Assembly: GCA_949358305.1 (NCBI GenBank)
Contig: OX442320.1
Coordinates: forward strand, 11,116,259-11,176,258
DNA from: Strigamia acuminata
Taxonomy: Eukaryota; Arthropoda; Chilopoda; Geophilomorpha; Linotaeniidae
Direction of reading: 5' to 3'
DNA: 60,000 nucleotides
In this document: piece by piece, positions 47,601 to 58,402 of the stretch
How positions within the stretch are numbered: position 1 is the first letter of the stretch
Layout of the letters: each line of letters begins with the position of its first letter
Made by a program: the position numbers and the translations under genes
The notes under the pieces: generated by a model
The model's input: the letters and a program-made list of their open reading frames with translations, nothing else
The model's database searches: none
Told to the model about the DNA's origin: nothing

Positions 47601-49740
47601 AGGTCGGGGAAGGTCGTTGAAGGTCAGGAAAGGTTATTGAAGGTCGGTGAAGGTCAGGAAAATCGTTGAAGGACGGTGAAGGTCGTTGAAGGACGGGGAA
47701 GGTCGTTGAAGGTCAGGAAGGTTGTTGAAGGTTGTTGAAGGTCAGGAAGGTCATTGAAGGTCGGGGAAGGTCGGAGAAGGTTGTTGAAGGTCGGGGAAGG
47801 TTGTTGAAGGTCAGGAAAGGTTGTTGAAGGTCGGTGAAGGTCAGGAAGGTCATTGAAGGTCGAGAAAGGTCGGAGAAGGTTGTTGAAGGTCGGGGAAGGT
47901 TGTTGAAGGTCGGGGAAGGTTGTTGAAGGTCGGGGAAGGTCGTTGAAGGTCAGGAAAGGTTATTGAAGGTCGGTGAAGGTCAGGAAGGTTGTTGAAGGAC
48001 GGTGAAGGTCGTTGAAGGACGGGGAAGGTCGTTGAAGGTCAGGGAAGGTCAGGAAGGTCGTTAAAGGTCGTTGAAGGTTGGCGAAACTTTGCACATGCAA
48101 ACAGATCGCTATTTTCGGATTCTGGAACTAGTTCTAGCACCAGATCCAATTTCAGGTTTCGTTGACCATCTGATTGGCCAGACGCCACATGAAATGTTTC
48201 AGCTCTGTTCACACGTGTCCTACAGTGTGAACAGACTGTGTTGCGTTTGACCAATTTTTTCTTGCATTGCATTGTGTTACGTCCAGTATGAACACGAGTG
48301 TGAACCTAGCTTAAAGCCGACAAAGCATAAGTTTCTACCTCGAATAGATTTCAAATGGCAACCACTTTGCAAATGTGGTGACATGTTTTCAAACCCGATT
48401 ATCTCCAGAGGTTAACCACAAATTTCTGGATTTTTTAACCAAAGTTAAGAGGACGAGCTGAAACGAGCTGGTATTGTTGATCTTATGCACTTACTGTATC
48501 ACATCCTGATCCGATTGAAACAATTTGCCCTTTTAGCCAAGGCGATCTCCCTATAGCTGAATGACAACTAAATAAAAATGAAATATATCTCACATGAACT
48601 GCACCAATATGAGCTCCTTACTTCTTACTTACCCATCTGTGCTCTTAAATATTAAGTGTGGACTGTTCACAGTTGAGTTGATTTCTTCGAATTTTACGCA
48701 GGTGCTACCGGACCACAGCTTCATTCCAGTTAATATGGTTTTCTTCGAATTTGCAACTGAAATTCACAAAAGAGAAAGGCATATACATAACTATTGTTGA
48801 ATATGAAGTTCTGGTCACTGCTACTTCCATCTGGTAGTAGAATCTCGGCTAAACTCCAAACCGATACAACGTTGTCCTAACTCCTATTGGTTAAGCTGTC
48901 TCACTGGTATAGTGGCACAAAAAAGTAGCCTATAACATTATAATCTAACTAGGCAAAACAACCAATAAAAAACTAAACCTTTGTTTACCTGCCAAAATAA
49001 TCCAACAAACTGTACTAACATTGTTTGATTGATTAAAAGGGGAAATAGCAGATTTAGCAAATAAAATAAACATTTTATTTCCAATTAAATTAAATCCATC
49101 ATTCTAATCACTTTATACACTGAAATTCATTGAAAATAAACAGAACTACTTTTCCGCGTAGTAGATCACAGTCCACAGTTATGCGTAATCCGGCTCAACC
49201 AATAGGAATTTGGACAACGTTGTATCAGAGATCTGCATTGAGTACCCGTACCCGTAACCGTACCCGCCCGTACTCGTAGGGTACGGGCGGGTAACGGGTA
49301 CGGTTTTTACACCAATGCACATCTCTGACACACGTGATCGCGTTCAGGAACGGGTACGGGTAGGGTAGGGTAGAGAATTTTTTTTGGAGATGGGTAACGG
49401 ACGGGTAACGGGTAAGGATTTTACGCCAATGCAGATCTCTGCGTTGTATCGGGTTGGAGTGTAGAATCTAGTTTGCACTGCTTATTTTTTGAGAAATCGT
49501 GTCGTCCAGGTGTTACATTGACCAATCTTGTCACCCTGTCCAAAGATCTTAATGTAACTCACCGCTTTTATCGAATATGTAGGGCACAATTGCATCAGGC
49601 CAATAAAATAACCGATTATCCTTTGCTTTTCTTTCTTCAATGTTGTCTTCATTGGTATTACTGAATGATCTTCCTTCTATTTCACTGTAGAAACAAGCAG
49701 GCAACAAAATGAGCAAAACTAAATTCCCAACCATCTTCAT
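44627..49740 (-). CDS. Astacin-family metalloprotease with EGF and CUB domains
   Basis: The first exon (49563-49740) starts MKMVGNLVLLILLPACFY, a signal peptide, then a short propeptide and RLFYWPDAIVPYIFD, the astacin N-terminus. Later exons give TILTGMKLWSGSTCVKFEE (about 48640-48765), the SIGSGCD segment (about 48490-48570), and HEIGHAIGLYHEQSRPDRDD (about 45840-46035). The last contains the zinc-binding HExxHxxGxxH and is followed by the Met-turn SLMHYE. An EGF-like module (about 45455-45570, six cysteines, NGGYRNKFCRCSCPSSFFGD) and a CUB domain (about 45125-45385 and 44627-44745) end the protein. It is secreted and probably processes extracellular matrix or growth factors. One intron is enlarged by a 2.1-kb TIR element and another by nested MITEs. 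Confidence 0.93.
46176..48313. mobile_element. TIR element with internal satellite, in astacin intron
   Basis: The ends AGCTAGGTTCACAC (46176) and its complement (to 48313) are inverted. Inside them, tgttcacact and gcaatgcaagaaaa words are also inverted. Internal unique sequence at 48070-48300 (TTGGCGAAACTTTGC, CATCTGATTGGCCAGA, TTTCAGCTCTGTTCACACG) is shared with a second copy at 51.7-52.1 kb. There is no coding capacity. I could not define a convincing target duplication. Confidence 0.75.
46232..48065. repeat. 1.8-kb satellite of 10/20-bp units with higher-order structure
   Basis: The base unit gttgaaggtcggggaaggtt is two related decamers (gttgaaggtc, ggggaaggtt). Variants such as gttattgaaggtcggtgaag recur at about 46650, 46935, 47315, 47630 and 47955, so blocks of roughly 300-380 bp form a higher-order repeat. 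The plus strand is purine-rich; the pre-mRNA of the minus-strand gene would be pyrimidine-rich here. Confidence 0.93.
48852..49460. mobile_element. MITE (family 1, copy A), split by a hAT-like insertion
   Basis: Left end actccaaaccgatacaacgt tgtcc and CTCCTATTGGTTAAGC are mirrored on the right by GGCTCAACCAATAGGAATTT and GGACAACGTTGTATCGGGTT. Without the 216-bp insertion and its 8-bp duplication the element is about 385 bp, close to copy C. It lies in an astacin intron. Confidence 0.8.
49226..49441. mobile_element. hAT-like MITE with 8-bp target duplication
   Basis: Terminal repeats CAGAGATCTGCATTG and CAATGCAGATCTCTG are perfect 15-bp inverses. CGTTGTAT is duplicated on both sides (49218-49225, 49442-49449). 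TIRs starting CAG and 8-bp duplications are the hAT signature. The interior is GC-rich with repeated GGGTACGGG/GGGTAACGGG words in both orientations. Confidence 0.92.
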
Positions 49741-51115
49741 TGCAAAGTGACATTGAAAAAACATATTCTAAAATATCTATCTATTAACAGATGTTCAAAC
49801 TGCTGATGTGATGAGTTGCATGGACATCAATTTCTATTGCTAACTAACAAAAAACAACCTGTTACAACAAAAACATCAACTGAATTTTAATTCCTGATAA
49901 AATATGCTACAACTAGGTATATTCACATCATATACTGCACTATCAATCTAATAACATCAGTATATTGTGGATTATGCTTCACAATAATGAAATATTTATA
50001 CCCTGAGTTTTTTATTCTCTAGTACAAATTCTGATGACTAAACAAACTCATACAGAATCCAACAAAATGAAATAATTTCCAAAATTATATACAAAAGTTG
50101 TCAATATAGTACACTAGAAGTCAAGCTAATTTTTTTTACACAAAAGTAGTCACTAACAAAAGTTGAATTTATTTTTTAAAAAAAATAATAATTTACAATA
50201 TTAAATTCCTCCAGGTCTAAAACTGACATAAATAACACAAAACATAAAATTAGTATAAATAATTTACTAAAAGTTTATACAAATCAAAACTTGTCCATTT
50301 ATGCAATGTTCTCTCACTTTATCAATTTTCCATACAAAAGTTTTTTATTTTTTAAAAAATGAAACAAACAACTACTTTTCAATACTTTTCCATGTCAATT
50401 AATAATTAATACCTAAATCCATTAGTATAAAAGTCGTTTGGAAGTTGTTGTGATAAAAATAGAAAGGGATTTTTTTGTTTGTTTTTTTCCAAGTTCCAAA
50501 TGAGGCCCCTAGGTGATCACAAAATGGGCTTTTTTATTTTTTATTTTTTGTAAATGAGATTACATGGGTGGTAAAAAGTTGACAAGAATTATACCACACA
50601 TAATTGAGATTGAAGAAATGTAATGTTTGTTTCAAATTGACTGTCCATTTTAGGGCCAAGCCCTGGTGGCAGAGAAAGATGTCAATTATGCTGGGCCCCT
50701 AAGTCAAAATAACCAACAAATATAGTATGGGCCCCTTTTTAATTACACAGGGCCCAAAATGGGGCCCCTAAAATAAATGTGCTAATTTTTTTATTTATAT
50801 TTTGGGGCCCTTTGCTTATTTTACTTATATTTTGGGGCCCCTTGATATTTTTACTTATATTTTGGGGCCCTTTCCTTTTTTTGCTTATATTTTGAGGCCC
50901 CTTGATTTTTTTATTTAGATTTTGGAGCCCCTTGCTTTTTTATTTAGTTTTTGGGGCCCCTTGTTTTTTTTTTTCAATATATATATTTTTTATTTTGTGA
51001 TAAAAAAAATTTAATGGGGCCCTAAAAATGCATCTGCCCCTGCCCTGGTGTCAATTTAATTCAAAAATTGAATAGTAGGTTGTATTGATTTTTAAGTGTT
51101 TTGTAATTTTAGATG
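49741..51115. repeat. Intergenic DNA with a 30-bp GGGGCCC periodic repeat
   Basis: No gene is seen between the astacin start and the RhoGEF stop. From about 50640 to 51020 the core GGGGCCC recurs, at 50804, 50834, 50864, 50894, 50924 and 50953 with 30-bp spacing, separated by T-rich DNA. The remainder is AT-rich. The astacin promoter should lie at its left. Confidence 0.6.
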
Positions 51116-54100
51116 CTAAAGCTCTGCCTCAGATTCATCAGTATTTTCTCCCAGCGGGAAGACAATCAAGTTCATGATATGTTGATGGAAAAGTGAATTT
51201 TTAGCTTATTAAGCCTCTTCAAGAGCCAAATGTGTACTCAATTGTCTACACAGTGTTCTTTCCATTTGTAGCTGCAAAGCAAGTGATGCACTGCTGCACA
51301 CTAGTGACAACATGTCAAACTGCAAGCTTGTAGTTTTGTATTTCAACACTGGGAGTCGCTCAATAAATGTTGTGAGTAAGAAAATGGTTGATAATAAACC
51401 ACTGTGGGGACATTTCTCTTATAAACCTTGGGTTAAGCTCGTCCAGTTTAATCTTTTTCGCCATTTTCAATCCTCAATGAGCAAAAACTGCACCAAATGC
51501 AGATATTAAATTGATTTAACAATATATTCGACTGCTATTATTTGACACCAGGTGAACTACTACCCATGTGTTGCTGATTTCGAAACACCGTGCTCTGTAA
51601 CATCTGCTTCCATTTTTCTTGAGTCCGTTTTAATTTGGTCAGCCAGGTTTGCTAAACAAAAATATAAAACAGACGTCAACAAAAACTCGAACAAAAAACA
51701 AGACTCAACGCAAGAAAACTGATGCAACGCAAGCTGCTTGCGTCCAAAAATTCTTGACGTTGACGCCAATTCCTGCTTAAACTCCAAGTTGAAGTAAGCG
51801 ATGCAACGCAAGGTAAGGTCTTGTGGCCAACCAATCACGATCGACTCCAACTCTCGTCGATTCACGTCTGGTTGGCGAAACTTTGCCACATGCAAACAAG
51901 TCGCCATTATCGGATTCTGAAACTAGTTCTAGAACTAAATCCAACTCCAGGTTTCATTGAAATCATCTGATTGGCCAGAAGCAACATCAATTGTTTCAGC
52001 TCTGTTCACACGTGCCCTATGGTGTGAACACTGAACAGACTGCGTTGCGTTTGACTAATTATTCCTTACGTTGCTTTGCGTCGCCCCTTTTAGGCCCAGC
52101 TGGCCAAGAGTCACTGACACACACCGACCAACGACCCCGAGATCAGCCCTACTCTGAGCGCGAGTATCGTAGCAACTAGACTCAGGGCCGTCTTTACACT
52201 TTTCAGCGCCTTGGGCTAATAAAACTCAGGCGCCTCTTGCCCAGCACTTTTCTGTGCCCGGCGCCCTTCTGTGCCCATCGAGCCCCTGTGTCCGGCGCCC
52301 CCCTGTGGCCGGCGCCTCCCTGTGGCCGGCGCCCCTAGGCTGCAGAAAAGTTAGCCCAATGGTAAAGGTGGGCCTGACTAGACTTTGACGAATACCGCTA
52401 TTGGTATCGGCAATCGGCCAATATACAGAAATTTTCCGATATTGAATCCAAAATTTTTTCGTGGCCGATATCAATATCTGCCACATGGTTTTCTCAAACT
52501 TTTTATTAATTTATTAATTAATTTATTTCTATTTTTTTCCTGGTACAAAAGTTCAAATAAGTGAATGCCCGTCTAGAACTAATCAGATTAAATAAATATC
52601 AAACTGCTCAAATGCAATTTGTTGAAAAATGAACTTTATTGAATTAAAAAACTAATTACTGGCAATGATCCACCACTGACCAGAAGCCTTTGTCGTTTCC
52701 TTTGATTTTTCTGTGGTTTCCCCAGTTCTCAGTGCAAATGCAAGGTTGGGTCCGTAAAGTCGTCCCTTAGGATGATCCTTACACGGTCGATAACCCCGGA
52801 CAGGCACTCAGCCTTTGAGGTCATGGCTTGGTAAGTTAAACCCACTCACTCGCTCCATCAATCAATCAATCAATGCAGACCGCTCAAAGCTCACTGAAGT
52901 CAGCCAAGACAAATGCCCATCTTTATTCCAACGACATTGCTAGATAACTCCATATTTTTGATTGAACACACGGGTTAAAAGGACTGTATTACTCAAACTG
53001 TGTCTTCCTCGTGACCCCAGACACCCAATATACAGGGTGGTCAAAAAGTCTGGTTCTCAGTAAATAATTCCCAAACTGTTCTAGATGTTGATTCAGACTT
53101 TCTGACCACCCTGTATTGTCAGACGCTAGATTTGTTGGGTGACTTACCTTTGTTTGATCGTTCGATGCTTGTAATGTGTAGACGTTAACTATTTGTTGAA
53201 ATCTATTTAGACAAACTAGTACAAATGCACAGTCCAATTTGTTAACTGAAAGGAGAAGAGGTGAAATTATAAAGTGTTGATGGTTGGAAAATTGAAGTCT
53301 TACTTGCAGCATCATGTAAACCGACATCATGTATGAAGAACCGGTCCAACGACAACGGTTGTTTATACACAATATATCGCATTGATCCGCCATCAAGACT
53401 GAAAGTGCTGCCTCTGCTACACGAGCTGGGCCAATTCTCGGTTATGGAAGATTTCTAAACCGATGAAATAAACATGGGCAAATATATCGATTAGATAACG
53501 CGAAATGGAAGTTAGCCTACACCACCAAATGAAATTGTTATGTGGAAAAATGGATTTTCACTTGCAAAAATGAAATCCCACTTGCTAAAATAGATTTTTA
53601 AGAGGAAAAATGGATTTTTAAGTGGATAAATGGATTTTTAAGAGGAAAAATGGATTTTTAAGAGGAAAAATGGATTTTTAAGAGGAAAAATGGATTTTTA
53701 AGAGGAAAAATGGATTTTTAAGAGAAAAAATGGATTTTTAAGTGGAAAAATGAATTTTTAAGTAGAAAAATTGATTTTTAAGTGAAAAAATGAATATCTG
53801 AGTGGAAAAATGAATACTTTAGTACAAAAATGAATTTGTTTGGTGCAAAAATAAATTTTTATGAGCAATAATGCAGTTCTTATGTGCAATAATGCAGTTT
53901 TATGTGCAATAATACATTTTTTATGTGTAATAATGCAAAAATTAATTTTTTGTAGGCATTAATTAATTTTTTGTAGGCAAAAATTCATTTTGTGGGAAAA
54001 TATTCATTTTTTTGTGCGAAAAAATGCAGCTTTTATTTGCAATAATGCATTTTTTATGTGCAATAATGCAGTTTTTATGTGCAATAATGCAGTTTTTATG

Positions 54101-56768
54101 TGCAATAATGCAGTTTTTATGTGCAATAATGCAGTTTTTATGTGCAGTAATGCAGTTTTAGTCCATCATCCTACCTTTTTATGCAAGCCCTTCTTTCTTC
54201 GTGTGATGAGCAACATGTCATCAAACAGTATTAGGTACATCTCGCATGTTTTCCCAGAATCTGTAAACAGTTGAGGTTATGCCTGAAAGTTTGCTATCAG
54301 ATTATTATCAAATCTCACCAATCATCATTAAAGGACCTTCCAGTATAATTTGTCTTCTGGGACTCACGATAAGTTTCTCACAAGGCTGTTTATTCAATGC
54401 ACCCCTCAAGAACTACCATTTAAAACAACAACAATATTAATTATTTCAAGACTCAAAGGCACCATAAACAACAAGTTCAATCGATCCATATGAGTGGGCA
54501 TCAATCTTCCCTCCCACATGTTGTTAAATAGCTAAAGCTAATACCTCACTTAGAGAAATTTGCGCATTAATCACCCACAATGCATTGCATTTATTAAAAA
54601 AAAAAACTGTCGATCTATTTCATCTTCCAAACAAACCAAATTTAACCGACCGAACTTCCGGCGGGGTAAGAGCGAAAAGAATTATAACTTATCGTTGAAT
54701 CTTTTCCTTTGTGCTCAACGACTTTTCGTTGCCGTTTGAAACAAGGCCCGTCTAATCAGGTACGTAACCTTTCTGTTGGTTTTGACTGTTTGTTAGCGTC
54801 ACGTTTACGTGACTTTACCGCCAGGTGAAACATTGTGATGTACACCCCGACCGAGCGATATGGGTGTATCACGGGAAACTCTTCTGCATACTCAAGAAAT
54901 AAGAGTTTCTTAAAACATTAATAGAGATTTAATTATAAAGAAAAACAATAATATTTACAATAACAATAAGATAAATAATAACTTAATGTAGCGTCAATCG
55001 GTCATCCACGTACTGTTTTTGATGCATCACAACGTCTCACCTGCGTATTGTGCTGACCAATCAGAGTCAAGCACACAGTTATAAGACCTTACCACGTGTT
55101 GTTGTATCGTATTCCCAACCCTCAATCGTTAAAAACTACACTTTCTGCAACTCGCTCTGATAATTTCTACTCGCACATGTATGGAAGTAGAATGGATAAG
55201 ATCAAACTTCTTGAGCATGGCACTACTGATGTAAGGACCAGAGGCAAGACACCAAAAATCTTCCTCGTATAATAATATCTAACTTACGTCTGGTATGAAG
55301 ACTTTTGGATGAAGTTCCATCACAGACGGCCACGTAATATTTTTCTGAATTTCTAATAAGCGTTCAAAATTTTTCAGCCATTTCATCTTGTCATCCAATT
55401 CCCCTGTAAAAGAAAAACCTCCGGGATGAATATTTCAATTTTCTAACCCACACGCGACAAACATACTTAGAGAATTCTCCTCAGTCTCCAAAATTTGTGC
55501 AATTACTTCCTTGTCGTGAGGACTGTCAGTTCTCATTTCAATGTCTTTGAGAATAATAGGTATTTTCATTATGTGTTGCACTGGAGCTACAAGAAGATCA
55601 GTTAACTGCAACTTCTTACACCGGGCATCTCTTTGGCACCACTGGACAAAAGATATCAAGAAATATCAATTAAATAATCCCACACACATCCATAGTTTGG
55701 CATGTTATTTGTCCTATGTTATTTTTAACATTTCAAAATATCATTTTTGACACTATTTCTGCCGATATGAATTTTAGGGTGGACCAAAGAACCAAATCAA
55801 ATTCCATACATCTCTATTTTTTTTATTATCTTATAGTATATATTTTCAATAAAACTCAAGTTTGTAAATGCACTTTTCCCAAATAGAAATTCTACAAAAT
55901 AAATAAAATTACCTTTTCAAACTCAATAAATTCCAAATGGCGGCGTAGTGTCTCTAAATAATTGAGTGCGTTGATATAATTTAAGGAGTAACGGTGAAAA
56001 GCCGCTGAAACAGACATTGCTTTAGAGCTCTGCAAACAAAAGATAGCATGTTTTGTAGAAATTAAATGAAAACAAATGCAATGATAACCATTCACAGGAC
56101 AAAACGCCGCAAATGTGTCAAACCTAATCTAATACACCTTTGTGCTAAATAAAGCCGCAGAAACAGATGTGGTCTCAATCCCAAAGCCATTGTTCTGTGA
56201 AGAGTTAAACCACGAACCAAGGATAACAGACATATATCCACATGTTCAGAGCGTTTTGCCACCCATGGCGCCACATAATTATATAGCCGCACTGTATTCT
56301 GGGATGACAACAGTTACCAACGGGCTTAGTTTACGTTGCGTTGTGACTGGTATGGTCTTTGCCAAGGTAACCTGGGGACTGGTTATCCTGGTTTGGGACA
56401 CATACTCACGTAATAATGACAAGAGACTCCATATTGTTGGTTGTTGGCCTTTAATAGGTTCGTCCAAGGGTTGGAGAATCCTTAATTCCGGCAACCGACC
56501 CGTCACAGCCAGGGTGTGGAGCCCATGTATGACAAACACAACATTCGTGTCGTACTTACCCGAGTACGACCCATGCAGCCGCTCATGGAGGAAAGAACAC
56601 ACGGATACGTGTCCATGTCATCCTTGGTTCATGATTAAACATTGGGTACCTTTTGAAATAACTTGACTAGAACATCGGTAGTTTGCAAATCTCCTGTGGT
56701 TGCCATATCTTGTAGAAGAAGATTAATGAATTCTTTGCAAAATGCATAAGTAACCTGCCCAAACCAAA

Positions 56769-56803
<35 letters not shown>

Positions 56804-57936
56804 AGTGGTGTAGTGAACTCTGCTCACATTACACAATTCGTCTAGATTTCCGAAAAGCACTTCAGGTTCCGCAAACATGGCATAACCTTCGACTTGCACC
56901 TTTTTAAGCGGCTCCATAAACACCTAGCAAAGAAGGAAATTAATTTCACATGTTGAAATAATTATTGGAGAAAGCAGAGAGAAGTGCAGCTTTAAAAAAG
57001 CAGTAAAAACAAATCAAATCTGAGCCTTGACGTTAAGAAAAATCCATAAAAGTTATCAGCTGCTGTGCTCAAGAAGAATACTCTCATCATTTTCATAAAC
57101 CCTTTGCTACTTGCAATATCCTTTCATAATTGTAGATGTAAATTAAAAAACAAAAAAAAATTCATTTCTTTTAGTAGTTTAGCGAGGAAACTGAAACTCA
57201 TTTCAAAGAATTACATTCCTTGCAACAACTATCTTGTTTCATTAGACTTTTTCATTTCTTTTTCCAAGAATGAAACAACTTCTCATTTCTGATTAATTCC
57301 AATGCCTCATTAAAAAAGTTTAAATTACAATATTACAACTAATTAATACTCCTCTACTGCAATGTTTGTATGTCACAAAAAACAAAATTCATTGCTTGCA
57401 TCATTAGTGAATCTAAACTTGCTCAAATTGTAGAAAAAAAGCATTTTCAGTTTAGTCCGCACACAAATCTAGATCCGTGAACCGAGATCAGTGTTCACAC
57501 CGATCAAGGATCTACATCCGCAGCTTCGGATGAGATCCAAAACTTTGGTGTAGACAAGGTATTAGTCGACCGGTGGATTTTGCTGTCCAGGACTCCAAAC
57601 ATATGGACTTACATTTTTTAAGACCATCAGATGATCATAGAGAAACATGCACTCGGATTGAAACAAGTCCCAAAGAGCTTCTTTGCGCTTCTGTTCATTC
57701 CTGGGCAACATGGAACAGAATTGGTCCTTGCTCGGTGATCCGGGTGGAGTGGTGGAATTTGATGTGCTAGGCAATGGTGATATTAAGTTAGAGATGCTTG
57801 GTGTTTGGTTGGGATTGCTTGATCCTGGATGACTGCTCTTGTGAATGGGACTCGAGAGTTCGGGAGAAGGAATACGCACTTCGTAACATGAGGCACGGTC
57901 TTCAAATGTCGTGACGAAATCGTACCATTGCATTCC
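51116..57936 (-). CDS. PH-domain Rho guanine-nucleotide exchange factor (5' incomplete)
   Basis: Twelve exons are visible. Exon 57613-57936 opens after an AG acceptor, so the start is upstream. It encodes a Ser/Pro-rich stretch (IPSPELSSP, STTPPGSPSKD), then the DH-domain start ALWDLFQSECMFLYDHLMVL. DH continues at about 56923-56826, 56755-56646, 56033-55913 and 55642-55468, where KLQLTDLLVAPVQHIMKIPI is the conserved helix that contacts the GTPase (usually LLxPxQRxxxYPLLL). The R of QR is H here. A PH domain follows: about 54413-54323, 54259-54177 (CEMYLILFDDMLLIT), 53456-53303, 53247-53149 (NVYTLQASNDQTK) and 51651-51567 (QTWLTKLKRTQEKWKQML). The last exon 51116-51204 ends GENTDESEAEL and is in phase. 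The order and spacing resemble PLEKHG5/6/7, but the exact orthologue is not certain. Confidence 0.85.
51703..52085. mobile_element. Second copy of the TIR element, without satellite
   Basis: It shares GCAAGAAAACTGATGCAA, GGCGAAACTTTGC, CTAGTTCTAG, CATCTGATTGGCCAGA and TTTCAGCTCTGTTCACACG with the 46.2-48.3 kb element in the same order, but the middle is unique sequence instead of a satellite. The outer AGCTAGGTTCACAC ends are missing. It starts about 50 bp from the acceptor of the RhoGEF exon at 51651. Confidence 0.8.
52183..52376. mobile_element. hAT-like MITE with 8-bp target duplication
   Basis: Left end CAGGGCCGTCTTTAC and right end GTAAAGGTGGGCCTG are inverted with a few mismatches. ACTAGACT is duplicated on both sides (52175-52182, 52377-52384). 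The 194-bp interior is a GC-rich minisatellite of about 20-bp units (gtggccggcgcc type). It is noncoding and lies in a RhoGEF intron. Confidence 0.9.
53031..53115. mobile_element. 85-bp mariner-like MITE
   Basis: TACAGGGTGGTCAAAAAGTC and its inverse GACTTTCTGACCACCCTGTA form 20-22-bp ends with one mismatch, bounded by TA. It lies 34 bp past the donor of the RhoGEF exon 53149-53247. Confidence 0.85.
53575..53815. repeat. 21-bp tandem array in RhoGEF intron
   Basis: About ten copies of aagaggaaaaatggattttt plus a, drifting at the right end. Confidence 0.9.
53860..54165. repeat. 21-bp tandem array in RhoGEF intron
   Basis: Copies of tgtgcaataatgcagttttt plus a: six near-perfect from about 54040 to 54165, with degenerate copies from 53860. 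It ends about 10 bp from the next exon. Confidence 0.9.
56090..56640. other. GC-richer intron segment of unknown origin
   Basis: The intron between RhoGEF exons at about 56646 and 56033 is far less AT-rich than its neighbours. It has open frames of 174 codons on the plus strand and 107 on the minus. I recognise no protein. A transposon remnant or an alternative exon region are both possible. Confidence 0.4.
56765..56805. repeat. (AAAT)n microsatellite
   Basis: About ten tandem AAAT tetramers in the RhoGEF intron just before the exon ending near 56755. Confidence 0.95.
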
Positions 57937-58053
57937 CTGAACAAAATAAAATGATCATTTTTAAAACCAAACCGAACAGAGGACACAAATTGCTAAATTT
58001 TACTAACAAACCCGACGATCAATAATTCTGACCCAACATCCAACAATCAAACG

Positions 58054-58402
58054 TTTATACTCTTGTTCGACTCAAAAGAGTGCCCTTCTCCCATTGGCCG
58101 AGCCATTTTACTGGTGTAGTGCTCCAAAAAAAAGACCCAAACACCAAAATTGCATTACAGTGTACAGACATTGCAATCGATTACCTATTGTTAGGAAATT
58201 GTTTCCTTTCCTGACAAAGCAACCAATAAACATAACAAACATAATTTTTAAATTAAAAAGTGCATAAAACTTTATTTCCTAAATGGAAATAACACTTTAT
58301 AATAAAATACAATTAAAATTACATCAATTTAAATAATCATAATAACCACAGAAATAGATAAAAAAAAAAAACTACTTCTCCTGGTGGTAGTATACAGTCT
58401 GA
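58054..58402. mobile_element. MITE (family 1, copy B)
   Basis: It begins ATACTCTTGTTCGACTCAAA, followed by CTCCCATTGGCCGAGCC and ACTGGTGTAGTG. It shares the interior words AAATTGTTTCCTTTCCTGA and ACCAATAAAC with copy C, and the right-side ACTACTTCTCCTGGTGGTAG. The outer right end is missing or replaced after about 58402. Confidence 0.7.

Noticed and set aside
52390-52490. Possible additional hAT fragment with inverted TATCGGC/GCCGATA words
   Set aside because: I could not define ends or a target duplication, so it is not listed as an element.
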